NCBI RefSeq assembly: GCF_025685605.1
Contig: NZ_JAGTUT010000001.1
Span: 2,418,001-2,482,000, forward strand
Origin: Granulicella arctica
Lineage (GTDB): Bacteria > Acidobacteriota > Terriglobia > Terriglobales > Acidobacteriaceae
Length of the DNA stretch: 64,000 nucleotides
Direction: 5' to 3'
Part shown: one piece after another, positions 38,071 to 46,786 of the stretch
Numbering within the stretch: the stretch's first letter is position 1
Layout: each line of letters begins with the position of its first letter
Translations under genes and position numbers: made by a program
Notes under the pieces: model-generated
Told to the model about the DNA's origin: nothing
Databases searched by the model: none
Seen by the model: the letters and a program-made list of their open reading frames with translations, nothing else

Positions 38071-38505
38071 CTACAGCAGCCTTGGTAGCTCCTGTGCTTC
38101 CATCCAGCCTCGGAGTATCACTACGGCCGCTACCTGATCGATGATCTGCTTACGATCTCGCTTGTCATGTCCAGCCTCGTCGAGGATTTCATGCGCCACG
38201 ACTGAACTCAGGCGTTCGTCCCAGAGATGGACTGGAAGCTGGGAGCGTTCCCGTAGCTCCTCTGCAAATTGCTGTACCTTGTGTGCCCATGGGCTGAGGT
38301 CCCCGGACATATGCAGGGGGTTGCCGACGACAAGCTCGACGACTTCATGCTTGCGTATGAGGCGCATGATGCTTCGCAGATCCTCACCGCGGCTTTTGCG
38401 CCATAGGGTCAGCAGAGGTTGTGCGGTATAGCCGAGCGGGTCTGACAGCGCGATGCCCACGCGGACCTTGCCCACATCCAGTGCCATCACGCGGCCAGTT
38501 GCCAT
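38071..38505 (-). CDS. ruvX: RuvX/YqgF Holliday junction resolvase-like nuclease
   Basis: A 144-residue RNase H-fold protein of the RuvX/YqgF family, implicated in Holliday junction resolution and 16S rRNA 5' end maturation. Acidic active-site residues occur in MALDVGKVRVGIALSD, HLWDERLSS and near IIDQVAAVVIL. Length and motif order are normal. It follows the beta-helix protein by four bases, so the two are co-transcribed. Confidence 0.92.
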   Translation of the reverse strand: MATGRVMALDVGKVRVGIALSDPLGYTAQPLLTLWRKSRGEDLRSIMRLIRKHEVVELVVGNPLHMSGDLSPWAHKVQQFAEELRERSQLPVHLWDERLSSVVAHEILDEAGHDKRDRKQIIDQVAAVVILRGWMEAQELPRLL

Positions 38506-38509
38506 CTGC

Positions 38510-39658
38510 CTAGTCTACTAGCCGCTTATTGGAACTCCCTGACAAGGGAAGGACGATGACTGACCCGGCGACTTCGGAGAGCCAGGCTTGACCTTGCGCT
38601 ACCCTTTCGTTGCTGAGACCGCGAACCCAATCCACATGCTTTGCGTTCTGTTCGCCAGCTTCTCTCTGGAGAGGGCAGGGGAGCGTGGCAGACTTGAATT
38701 CAAGCTGGGTCTCATCGAATGTGCTGAGAAGATCATTAAGGCGGGTCGTGCGTTCGCGGATGCACTCGTCGATAGTGACGATGGATTCCTGCAGGACAAC
38801 GCGAGCCCCCGAGCTTTCTTCGTCGGCAGATGTTTGTGCGAGCCTTACATCCCGGTACCAGCTTCTGAGGGCAAAGAGTTCGCGAAGGTAATCGATGTTC
38901 TTTGCTACCTTTTCTGACGGAGCCGATCGACGATGGGGCGAGAAAGGCTTGTCCATCTCTACGCCAATCGAGCCGTAGAGGTGACCTGCCGGGACCGATT
39001 TGCGGACAACCTGACCGGCGATTGTGACTGATCCGAAACCAACTTTTTGCGGGCCTACAAGGCCGCTTAGACCGCCTAGAAAGATGCGATCTTCGCGGAG
39101 GAATGCGCCGTGGGTGACGTCTCCCATGAGCGAGGGCGTTGCCTTGTCTCCAGATTCACCAAAGGGGGTGAAGTTGAAGTGGATGAAGCCACTCCCGATC
39201 TCGGAATGATCTTTACGGGAACGGCCGCCGGACATGAGCGCGTCACAGAAGTTGACCAGGGAGCCGACGGTTACGAAGGCCATGAGGATCGTCTGCTTCA
39301 GGCCAACGGCGTGTGCTGTTGAGGCTTCTTCCTCGAGGAGCGTTCCGGCGCGTACGTGGGCGTTCGCACCAAGCTTTGCGCCTTCGAGGAGCACTGCATC
39401 CTTGATGTAGCCACTTGCGATCTCTGACCCATTCGCGAAGACGGCGTTATCGAGGGTCGCAGGTCCATCTGTGCCGATCTGTGCACCGCCTCCGACAAAG
39501 GTGCGCGGGCCGGAGAGACGAGTGCCCGGGTGCAGAACGGCACCTGGTGCGATTCGCTCCAGGAGGATGTCCGGCGCGACATAGACCTGCCGTGCATCCG
39601 GGAGCACGACTCCGCGTGACGCGAGTGCTGCTAAATTGTCCTGAAGGGTGCGATCCAT
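38510..39658 (-). CDS. Left-handed beta-helix protein related to GlmU C-terminal domain
   Basis: A 382-residue protein dominated by hexapeptide-type repeats (for example DNAVFANGSEIASGYIKDAV, LEGAKLGANAHVRAGTLLE), the fold of the acetyltransferase half of GlmU. The C-terminal 120 residues are helical. There is no N-terminal nucleotidyltransferase domain (no GxGTRM motif), so it is not a complete GlmU. An acyl- or nucleotide-sugar-related role is possible but unproven. The gene heads a two-gene operon with ruvX. Confidence 0.72.
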   Translation of the reverse strand: MDRTLQDNLAALASRGVVLPDARQVYVAPDILLERIAPGAVLHPGTRLSGPRTFVGGGAQIGTDGPATLDNAVFANGSEIASGYIKDAVLLEGAKLGANAHVRAGTLLEEEASTAHAVGLKQTILMAFVTVGSLVNFCDALMSGGRSRKDHSEIGSGFIHFNFTPFGESGDKATPSLMGDVTHGAFLREDRIFLGGLSGLVGPQKVGFGSVTIAGQVVRKSVPAGHLYGSIGVEMDKPFSPHRRSAPSEKVAKNIDYLRELFALRSWYRDVRLAQTSADEESSGARVVLQESIVTIDECIRERTTRLNDLLSTFDETQLEFKSATLPCPLQREAGEQNAKHVDWVRGLSNERVAQGQAWLSEVAGSVIVLPLSGSSNKRLVD

Positions 39659-39849
39659 GAATGTGCCTAGTTTCTCGTAATGCGGGCAACCGTGATTGCT
39701 GCTGCCTTAGGATAAGTCATGGCAGGAACGGATTGCCCGGCTCGAATTCTTTGTGTATTGTCAGACCAGTGCAGGAATGTGCCAGACACATCGAATGCCA
39801 AGGCGTCGCTAGGGATACGAGGCGCTGCTACTTGAATCTTGGAGAACAC

Positions 39850-40200
39850 ATGCACAAGCTTGTACCGGTGACCTTCCTGACGGCAGTTGTGGCCACCCTG
39901 ATGACTGCCGCGCTTTGCACACCTTTGAAATCTCAGGCACAGCCTGCAGCGCCTGCTCCAACCGCTCATGCCGGTGAAGCGATATTTACGCAGCGGTGTT
40001 TCCAGTGCCACTCCGTTGTCGAGGATCAGGTTCGTTTTGGACCAAGCCTGTATCACGTGATGAAAGCTCCCCATCCGAGGAAGACGGCGGCAGAGATCCG
40101 CGTCATTCTAAAAGAGGGCAAAGGCAAGATGCCTTCGTTCAAGGACATCTTGACCCCCGAAGATACGGATAACATACTGGCCTACCTGCATAGCCTCTAG
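39850..40200 (+). CDS. Small secreted c-type cytochrome
   Basis: A 116-residue class I cytochrome c. Start ATG 39850 follows GGAG and opens a signal peptide (MHKLVPVTFL to about residue 31); the frame is open further upstream without signals. The heme site is CFQCH and the distal Met is probably in KGKMPSFKDIL. It is transcribed divergently from the beta-helix gene and converges on the Gfo/Idh/MocA gene, eight bases apart. Confidence 0.88.
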   Translation: MHKLVPVTFLTAVVATLMTAALCTPLKSQAQPAAPAPTAHAGEAIFTQRCFQCHSVVEDQVRFGPSLYHVMKAPHPRKTAAEIRVILKEGKGKMPSFKDILTPEDTDNILAYLHSL

Positions 40201-40207
40201 CTATGAG

Positions 40208-41527
40208 CTAGAGGTGCGGTGCCCAGCCCTTCTCATACTCGCGTCCCCACATCTCCATCGCCTTGGGATCGTTTTGGATCTTGCCGTCTTTCTGGTCGAG
40301 ATGCAGTTCGCGGCTTACCTCCCAGGCGACGTTCGATAGCTGGAGCATGGTGACAGCGACATTCCCCACGGCGACTGGAGCATTCAATTTTTCACCCTTC
40401 TGGATGCCGGCGATGAAGTTTGTGAAATGCAGGTCGGTCATCGAGTCTCGTCCGGTCAGGTCGGCCGATGAGGTCGCTTTTCCTGTCTTGAACTCGCTCG
40501 TCTTGTTCCCCTTCAGGTCGTAGACTTCATAGCCATCGCGATCGATCAGAACTGAACCTGTCGTTCCCATGATGACGGAACCGCGGTCGCGACCGTAGTA
40601 CTTCATTCCCTGGCAGCTCTTGCCCTCCCAAGTGATTACTTTGTCGCCGTAGTCGAAGCTGGTGACCAAGGTGTCGTAGAACTGCCAGTCGTCTTTGAAC
40701 TGGTAGCGCCCGCCGGACGACGTGATCTTCTGGGGATAGTCGACACCGAGTGCCCAGCGGCAGACATCGACCTCGTGTGTACCGTTGTTCAGCGTTTCAC
40801 CCGTGCCGTAGATGCGGAACCAGTGCCAGTTGTAGGGCTGCACGTTGTCCTTGTACGCTCTTCGCGGAGCAGGCCCTTGCCAGAGGTCCCAGTCGAGTTG
40901 TGGAGGCACTGGAGCCTCTTTGCCAACACCAATCGACTTTCTGACGTTGCTATACCAGGCTTTGGCGAAGTATGCGTTGCCGATGAGTCCGCCGTGAATC
41001 TTATCGACAATTTCGATAGAATGCGGCGACGAGCGTTGCTGCGTGCCCATCTGGACCAGCTTTCCATATTTCTTCTGAGCCTGGACCAACAAGGCACCTT
41101 CTGCCGGATTGTGGCTGCATGGCTTTTCGACGTAGACATGTTTTCCAGCCTGCAGACCGGCGATTGCCATAGGCGTATGCCAATGGTCGGGAGCGGCGAT
41201 CGTGACAGCGTCCACATCTTTCAACTGAAGGATCTCGCGGAAGTCTTTGCCGGTTGCTGGCGCATAGCCCATCTCTCGTTGGGTGCTGTCTGCAAACTTT
41301 TTCAGGATGTTGCTGTCCACATCGCAGACATGGGCAATTCGCACCGTATCTTTGTTAGCTTTCAGCGATGACAAATGAGCGTAGGCGCGCCCATTCAGAC
41401 CAATGACGGCGAAATTGAGGCGCCCATTCGATCCCATGATCTGTGCGTAGCTCTTGGCTGTGGATGCTACCGCTAGTCCGGCGGTGCCAACTGCGAGTGT
41501 ATCGAGAAACCTGCGCCTGGTAATCAT
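40208..41527 (-). CDS. Tat-exported Gfo/Idh/MocA-family oxidoreductase
   Basis: A 439-residue NAD(P)-dependent oxidoreductase. Start ATG 41527 opens a twin-arginine signal (TRRRFLDTLAVGTAGLAV) with GGAG upstream. The Rossmann fold (FAVIGLNGRAYAHL, VCDVDSN) and EKP motif (KHVYVEKPCSHNP) are typical, and the C-terminal sheet domain contains GTHEVDVCRWALGV. Secreted members with tightly bound NAD(P) act on sugars or glycosides. The substrate is unknown and it stands alone. Confidence 0.85.
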   Translation of the reverse strand: MITRRRFLDTLAVGTAGLAVASTAKSYAQIMGSNGRLNFAVIGLNGRAYAHLSSLKANKDTVRIAHVCDVDSNILKKFADSTQREMGYAPATGKDFREILQLKDVDAVTIAAPDHWHTPMAIAGLQAGKHVYVEKPCSHNPAEGALLVQAQKKYGKLVQMGTQQRSSPHSIEIVDKIHGGLIGNAYFAKAWYSNVRKSIGVGKEAPVPPQLDWDLWQGPAPRRAYKDNVQPYNWHWFRIYGTGETLNNGTHEVDVCRWALGVDYPQKITSSGGRYQFKDDWQFYDTLVTSFDYGDKVITWEGKSCQGMKYYGRDRGSVIMGTTGSVLIDRDGYEVYDLKGNKTSEFKTGKATSSADLTGRDSMTDLHFTNFIAGIQKGEKLNAPVAVGNVAVTMLQLSNVAWEVSRELHLDQKDGKIQNDPKAMEMWGREYEKGWAPHL

Positions 41528-41629
41528 CCTGCTCCCCATCGAAACTGGTGTTCCGCGCAGCATGTGACACGCAGACAGCGCAATGGTACCCGATCGAGCG
41601 GACAACACGGAAGTCTGAGTCATCTGGCC

Positions 41630-41669
41630 AAAAAGATAAGGACCTCTGCACAGAGAGATCCTTATCTTT
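41630..41669 (-). terminator. Rho-independent terminator of the acidic-protein gene
   Basis: An 11-base-pair stem (AAAGATAAGGA at 41632-41642 with its complement at 41659-41669) plus an inner CTCT/AGAG pairing. On the minus strand it runs into TTTTT. It lies 47 bases past the acidic-protein stop and separates it from the Gfo/Idh/MocA gene. Confidence 0.8.
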
Positions 41670-41716
41670 ACTTGGATGAAAAAATCGGTCGCTACAGTGC
41701 GAAACGTTCGATAAAC

Positions 41717-42076
41717 CTATCGAGTCTTGACGCGGAGAGGCTTCGGATCGTCGTCAGTTTCTTCATCTTCCTCGTCTTCGTCCTCGTCGTCGTCATCCAA
41801 CTCGTCGTCATCGTCTTCGAGGTCGTCGTCATCCTCATCATCGTCGTCCTCATCGTCATCGTCTTCGAGGTCGTCGTCATCTGGATCAATAACCTTGTCA
41901 GCCTTGTCTTCGTCTTCGTCCTCGCTGTCCTCATCATCGTCGAGTGGCGTTTTGGCTGCAGAGAGAATGTCGTTGTTGTATGCAGTAAAAGCGAAGGTCG
42001 GATCGAAGGCAGCAGTCGGTGCCGCGCCCATGGTGACGATGTTCAAAGATTCCGTGTATGTTTCGGTCGTTGCCAT
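41717..42076 (-). CDS. Extremely acidic small protein of unknown function
   Basis: A 119-residue protein in two parts. Residues 1-45 are ordinary and Thr/Ala-rich (SLNIVTMGAAPTAAFDPTFA) with no signal peptide. Residues 46-119 are a low-complexity tail in which 54 of 74 are Asp or Glu, ending in a basic RVKTR. The ribosome binding site AGGAG lies 7 bases before the ATG and a strong terminator follows, so it is a genuine transcription unit. The codons in the tail are largely GAT/GAC/GAG in quasi-repeats. I do not recognise the family. Possible roles are cation binding, nucleic-acid mimicry or a chaperone-like tail, all inference. Confidence 0.72.
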   Translation of the reverse strand: MATTETYTESLNIVTMGAAPTAAFDPTFAFTAYNNDILSAAKTPLDDDEDSEDEDEDKADKVIDPDDDDLEDDDDEDDDDEDDDDLEDDDDELDDDDEDEDEEDEETDDDPKPLRVKTR

Positions 42077-42170
42077 GATTGTTCTCCTGGGTCGGTGTGC
42101 TTGCTGGCTTTTGGATGCACGTGTTTGGAAGAGGATAGCAAGATGTCGGTGGAAATCAATTAATCCTCGT

Positions 42171-43628
42171 TCACAAAGCCTCGTTTTCAGCGAATGGTTG
42201 CAACTGGGCCAGGGTCGGCTTTGGGGTGATTAAGCTTACGATCACCAGGCAGAGAAGCGATGCGAGCAGCGCCGGAAAGATGGCATCCCGTTCGGCCAGC
42301 ACCGAGGGAAGATGATTGTGGATGAAGGCTGCATCCCAGAAGATGGTCACGACCGTGCCAGCCGCGATCGAGGCGACTGCCGCCTGGGCAGTCGCCCGCT
42401 TCCAGAAGAAGGCAGCGAGGATGACCGGTGTCAGCGCGGCCGCGTAGATGGTATACGCATAGAGCGATTTCTTCAGCACAGATTGAATGTGTTGCGATTG
42501 ATAGAGCGCCCAGAGCCCCAGCAGAACCACCATAAGGCGGCTAACGATCAGAATCTTCTTGTTGGAGGCTTCGGGCACCATGTAGCGCAGATAAATGTCG
42601 TTTACCAGATTTGTCGCTGGAGAGAAGAGCCAGTTGTTTGCAGTGGAGATGATCTTCGCGAATATTGCTCCCATCAGGAGTGCTCCGAGCAACTGCAGGG
42701 GCAACGCGCCTGAGAAGCCATGCAGACCAAGATAGGCCAGGATTTCGCGAGGCCGCTCATGCACCTCGCCTGTCGGAAACAGGCTGGACCCAACGACCGC
42801 AAGAGCGACGATGACCGTTTCGAGGATGACTGTGCCAATGATCCACCAGAAGACGGCGCGCGTTGCATCTTTTTCGGATCGTGCCGAAAAGAACTTCTGA
42901 TACATCGACTGATTGCCCAGCAGGAGCAGGCAGGTGGGAAGAAAAAGCTCAAAGCCCTGGATAAGAGAAAGATCCCCGAGAACTTGAAAGTGCGATGCCG
43001 GCAGGCTGGCATGGACGGCCGCCCATCCACCGGCACGATGGATCAGCACAGGCAGAGCGGCACATATGGTAAAGGTGGCAAGCAGCCCAATGGCCACGTC
43101 CATGTAGGCAACCGACGCCATGCCTGCAATCGCAGTGAAGACGATCACGAAGGCAGCAAGGATGAATTGACCAAGGACTGGAGTGATTACCGTCGGAAAG
43201 ATGAGGTGCAGAATGTCTCCGCCGCCTACAAACTGATAGCTGGTCACTGCAGTGTAGGTAAAGAGGATGGCGATGACGCCGAGAACGCGCGCCGTCTGGT
43301 TATACCGCGCCTCGAGGAGGTCTGGAATCGTGAACTGGGCAAACTTCCGTGCTCGCGGAGCGATGAAATAGATCAGCAACAGCCCAGCCCAGCCTCCACC
43401 TCCCTGCCAGAGCGCGGCGAAACCGTGCCGATATGCATTCTCAGCGCCGCCCAGCAGCGATCCCGATCCAATCCAGCTTGAAAGCAGGGTAAAGACTAGA
43501 ACGAACGCCGGCAGAGATCGCCCTGCGACGAGATAATCAGCCTTGGTCTTGACGCTCCTAAGGCGAGTCAGCGATACGGTCAAGAGGGTGACGACGATAG
43601 CGGCAAGTACGGCGGCGTAAAGGTTCAT
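42171..43628 (-). CDS. Sodium:solute symporter (SSS family)
   Basis: A 485-residue membrane protein with about 13 helices. SSS hallmarks include KADYLVAGRSLPAFVLVFTLLSSWIGSGSLLGGA in helices 2-3 (here in parts) and GALLMGAIFAKIISTANNWL around the sodium-binding helix. ATG 43628 is taken as the start because it opens helix 1 (MNLYAAVLAAIVV); GTG 43679 would add 17 residues, and neither has a good ribosome binding site. Substrate unknown. The gene is 94 bases upstream of the acidic protein on the same strand. Confidence 0.87.
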   Translation of the reverse strand: MNLYAAVLAAIVVTLLTVSLTRLRSVKTKADYLVAGRSLPAFVLVFTLLSSWIGSGSLLGGAENAYRHGFAALWQGGGGWAGLLLIYFIAPRARKFAQFTIPDLLEARYNQTARVLGVIAILFTYTAVTSYQFVGGGDILHLIFPTVITPVLGQFILAAFVIVFTAIAGMASVAYMDVAIGLLATFTICAALPVLIHRAGGWAAVHASLPASHFQVLGDLSLIQGFELFLPTCLLLLGNQSMYQKFFSARSEKDATRAVFWWIIGTVILETVIVALAVVGSSLFPTGEVHERPREILAYLGLHGFSGALPLQLLGALLMGAIFAKIISTANNWLFSPATNLVNDIYLRYMVPEASNKKILIVSRLMVVLLGLWALYQSQHIQSVLKKSLYAYTIYAAALTPVILAAFFWKRATAQAAVASIAAGTVVTIFWDAAFIHNHLPSVLAERDAIFPALLASLLCLVIVSLITPKPTLAQLQPFAENEAL

Positions 43629-43684
43629 GTTGTGAGGGGATTGTAGAACAGCCGTCGCCCCGAACCTCAACACTGTCACATGAT

Positions 43685-44740
43685 CTATAAACTGCCAGGA
43701 GAGGTTGGCGCGCTCACGCTGTACGCCGGTGTCACTCGTGCCATCTCTGTAGCCAGTCCTGCGACGAGTTGAGCAGGCGAGGTCGCCAGGTGTCGCTCTG
43801 CTGCATAAGCTTCTATTTCACTGTTCATTTCGGCTCCCAGAAGGAGCATGAGCCCGGTTATATAGAACCAGGTTAGAAGAATGATGACCGCACCAAGCGA
43901 GCCATAGGTAACGGAATAGTTGTTGAAGAAGTGCAGATAAACCCGCAGAGCGAAGGAGGAAAGCAGCCAGCAGATGATGCCGAAGAGGGCACCAGGGGTG
44001 AACCACCGCCACTGCTTGTTACGGACATCCGGACCCCAGTAGTAGATCACTGCGAACAGGAGTGCCAGCAGTATCGTAGCGATGGTCCAGCCGACGATGC
44101 GTGCAAAGATCACGATCGGCATGGCGAGCCGGGCTTGGACGATGTGATTATGAGCGAGCACCGCCAGGAAGTCGCCGCCCAGTAACGAGGCGAGGATGAG
44201 CGTCACAATGAACGAGAGCAGGATGGTGATGAGAATGGCTGAACCGCGCACCTTCCAGTAGGGTCGAGTCTCCTTGACCTTGTAGACGACGTTCAGAGAG
44301 TCCTGAATCGCGGTGAACCCTACGGAGGCAGCCCAGACAGCGGCTGCAAGTCCAAAGGTCAGCTTCCCGCTGGTGGAAGACGCTGTTGTCTGATTAAAGG
44401 TGTCCAACACGATGTTGTACGCCGACGGCGGGATGATGAGCGCGAAATAATGGAGAAGATGGACATAGATCGTCGTGGCAGACTTTGCGGCAAGTCCAAG
44501 AATGGAACTCGCACTTACCAGCGTGGGGAAAAGGGCGAAGAGGAAGTAATAGCCCAGTTCAGCGGCGCGCCCGAGCAGGTTGTCGTCCAAAAATGAGTTC
44601 ATGGTTCGCTTCGCCAGGACGCTTAGCGGCATGCCCTTCAGATCCCATAGGGAGTAGAGCGGCTTGAGCGAGACGTAACCCCAAATCTTCTGCTGGCGGT
44701 GATGGGCGGCGTAGTCCAAATCATCGTTTGAGGTGCCCAT
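43685..44740 (-). CDS. YihY/BrkB-family inner-membrane protein
   Basis: A 351-residue protein with six membrane helices and the YihY signature: LGYYFLFALFPTL in helix 1 and YGSLGAVIILLTWFYITGLMLLLGAE near the end. The start ATG 44740 has AAGGAA seven bases upstream; a frame reaching 45061 would overlap the divergent MBL gene and is rejected. Function of the family is unsettled, despite the old RNase BN label. It ends 57 bases before the SSS symporter start. Confidence 0.88.
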   Translation of the reverse strand: MGTSNDDLDYAAHHRQQKIWGYVSLKPLYSLWDLKGMPLSVLAKRTMNSFLDDNLLGRAAELGYYFLFALFPTLVSASSILGLAAKSATTIYVHLLHYFALIIPPSAYNIVLDTFNQTTASSTSGKLTFGLAAAVWAASVGFTAIQDSLNVVYKVKETRPYWKVRGSAILITILLSFIVTLILASLLGGDFLAVLAHNHIVQARLAMPIVIFARIVGWTIATILLALLFAVIYYWGPDVRNKQWRWFTPGALFGIICWLLSSFALRVYLHFFNNYSVTYGSLGAVIILLTWFYITGLMLLLGAEMNSEIEAYAAERHLATSPAQLVAGLATEMARVTPAYSVSAPTSPGSL

Positions 44741-44851
44741 AAGGAATTCCTTTGGGTAAATAGATGCGTTTCTCGTCAAATTTGGTGGCTGCACCTGGGT
44801 TGGTTTGAAGCGGAGTGATCCCGGCAGGCATCCAATCTTTTGGTGATATGA

Positions 44852-45820
44852 ATGCGCAACGCAGCATCTGCAGCTTCGGCGGCTACACGACGCAGCCTCT
44901 GGAAGCACCGTCCCTTCGCCATGCGGAAGATCGAACAACTGGTAAAGCTGGTTCACGAGAGCCACGCGGTGCCGTTGTCTGGGGAGTCGCGACCAGTCGA
45001 CCTGGTGCAGCCGGGCGAGCTGGGCGTAACCTTCATCGGGCACTCCTCTTTCCTTCTCCAAATCGGTGGCAGGAATGTGCTAATCGACCCAGTGTTTTCG
45101 ACCCGACTGGTAGTGCTTCGACGCCAGCGGAGACCGGGCGTCCTGGTTGCAGCGCTCCCACCGATCGATCTGATTTTGCTAACCCACGCGCACATGGATC
45201 ACCTTGATAAATCTTCGCTCCGAGCAGTGGTGCGGGCGACGCGCCGGCTTCGCGGGAACGGACAGGATAGTGCACCGGAGGTGATCGTTCCTCGTGGCGT
45301 AGAAGATCTGGTTGCGTCCCTCGGATTTTCGAAGGTTCAAGGCATGAGTTGGTGGGACCAGATCAGCGTGCAGGGAATCGAGGTTACGATGACTCCCTGC
45401 AAACACTGGGGAGCCCGGATGTTCCGCGACACGCACCGAGGTTACGGCGGCTATTATGTCGCTCGCGGTGGGCACAGTGTCTATCACTCGGGCGATACGG
45501 CATATTTCCCTGGGTTTGCAGAGGTCGGGAGCCGACTGAAGCCGGAGGTGGCGCTATTGCCTATCGGCGCTTACTTCCCGGACACGTATCGCTCCGTTCA
45601 TACCAGTCCGGAGGAGGCGGTGCGTGGATTCGTCGAGTGTGGCGCTCAGACGATGGTCCCGATGCATTTTGGAACATTTCGCCTTGGACGTGAGCCGATG
45701 GAGGAACCCGTCCAGCGTCTGCTGGCTGAGGTCGACCGTTTGGGAATTCGCAGCAAACTCAAGGTGCTGGCTGAGGGCGAGACCCTTCGGCGCGCACGTC
45801 CAGCGGTTATTCAGCGCTAG
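44852..45820 (+). CDS. MBL-fold metal-dependent hydrolase (UlaG/NAPE-PLD-like)
   Basis: A 322-residue metallo-beta-lactamase-fold protein. The metal motif is THAHMDHLD, followed by CKHWGARM, SGDTAYFPGF and the final MPMHFGTF-like histidine (VPMHFGTF). This arrangement is that of NAPE-phospholipase D-like and UlaG-like hydrolases. No signal peptide is evident, though the N-terminus (about 25 residues before MRKIEQL) is Arg/Ala-rich and could be shorter. Divergent from yihY by 111 bases. Substrate unknown. Confidence 0.85.
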   Translation: MRNAASAASAATRRSLWKHRPFAMRKIEQLVKLVHESHAVPLSGESRPVDLVQPGELGVTFIGHSSFLLQIGGRNVLIDPVFSTRLVVLRRQRRPGVLVAALPPIDLILLTHAHMDHLDKSSLRAVVRATRRLRGNGQDSAPEVIVPRGVEDLVASLGFSKVQGMSWWDQISVQGIEVTMTPCKHWGARMFRDTHRGYGGYYVARGGHSVYHSGDTAYFPGFAEVGSRLKPEVALLPIGAYFPDTYRSVHTSPEEAVRGFVECGAQTMVPMHFGTFRLGREPMEEPVQRLLAEVDRLGIRSKLKVLAEGETLRRARPAVIQR

Positions 45821-45865
45821 CTGCAGCAATGCGACGTAAGCACATTGGTAAGCATCTACTCAATT

Positions 45866-46744
45866 ATGGCTACTACGAACACAGCGACAACTAATGCGAA
45901 GGCAAGCGGGACATTCGCTCTCGGTGGAGATTTGCACGTTAACCGCCTCGGATATGGTGCAATGCGCATCACCGGCGAAGGCATCTGGGGTGAACCCAAG
46001 GATGCCAACAAGGCGAAGGAAGTTCTGAAGCGGGTTGTCGAGCTAGGTATCAATCTGATCGACACTTCGGATGCGTATGGCCCCGCGGTGAGCGAGCGCC
46101 TGATTGGTGAGGCCCTGTCGCCGTATGCAGATGGGGTGGTGATCGCGACGAAGGGTGGCCTGACGCGTCAGGGTCCGAACAAGTGGTTGCCGGTTGGCCG
46201 TCCAGAGTATCTTCGGCAGCAGGTGGAACTGAGCCTGCGATACCTGAAGCTTGAGCGGATCGACCTATGGCAGCTTCATCGGATTGATCCGAAGGTGCCG
46301 GTTGAGGAGTCGCTTGGCGAGATCGCGAAGCTGCAGCAGGAGGGCAAGATTCGTCACGTTGGTCTGTCCGAGGTAAAACCGCACGAGATCGATCAGGCTC
46401 GTAAGGTGGTCGAGATCGTCAGCGTGCAGAATAAGTACAACATCGGCGACCGTGACCATGACGACGTGGTTGATTACTGCACGAAGAACAACATCGGATT
46501 CATCCCCTGGTACCCGGTGGCTGCTGGTGAGCTGGCCAAGCCGGGCGGAAAGCTCGATGCCGCTGCAAAGAAGCATGGCGCAACCGTGAGCCAGCTATCC
46601 CTTGCGTGGTTGCTCAATCGTTCCCCGGTGATTCTGCCGATTCCCGGAACGACCTCGACGGCTCACCTTGAAGAGAACGTCGCTGCGGCAAGCGTCAAGC
46701 TGACTGACGCTGAATGGGCGGAGATCGAAGCTTCGGCTAAGTAA
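45866..46744 (+). CDS. Aldo/keto reductase
   Basis: A 292-residue NADPH-dependent reductase. The catalytic tetrad is Asp66, Tyr71, Lys96 and His138 ([22 protein letters not shown]). The coenzyme region is [20 protein letters not shown] 45866 is chosen; an upstream TTG adds seven residues. Closest in style to the YajO/AKR12-13 group acting on small aldehydes. It ends just before a bidirectional terminator. Confidence 0.9.
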   Translation: MATTNTATTNAKASGTFALGGDLHVNRLGYGAMRITGEGIWGEPKDANKAKEVLKRVVELGINLIDTSDAYGPAVSERLIGEALSPYADGVVIATKGGLTRQGPNKWLPVGRPEYLRQQVELSLRYLKLERIDLWQLHRIDPKVPVEESLGEIAKLQQEGKIRHVGLSEVKPHEIDQARKVVEIVSVQNKYNIGDRDHDDVVDYCTKNNIGFIPWYPVAAGELAKPGGKLDAAAKKHGATVSQLSLAWLLNRSPVILPIPGTTSTAHLEENVAAASVKLTDAEWAEIEASAK

Positions 46745-46759
46745 TTCGTCTGTTGGACC

Positions 46760-46786
46760 AGAGGCCGCGCCATATGCGCGGCCTCT
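46760..46786. terminator. Bidirectional terminator between aldo/keto reductase and VWFA genes
   Basis: A perfect 11-base-pair stem AGAGGCCGCGC/GCGCGGCCTCT with loop CATAT, followed by ATTTG on the plus strand. Its right arm touches the stop codon of the convergent VWFA-related gene. Confidence 0.75.

Noticed and set aside
38510-39658. Annotation as GlmU
   Set aside because: Only the beta-helix half is present; the N-terminal uridyltransferase signature is missing.
41727-42233. Plus-strand frame encoding a Ser-rich protein opposite the acidic gene
   Set aside because: It is the complement of the GAT/GAC/GAG repeats; the minus-strand gene has the ribosome binding site and terminator.
44741-45061. 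N-terminal extension of the YihY protein
   Set aside because: It overlaps the divergent MBL-fold gene, and the ATG at 44740 has a proper ribosome binding site at the start of the conserved protein.
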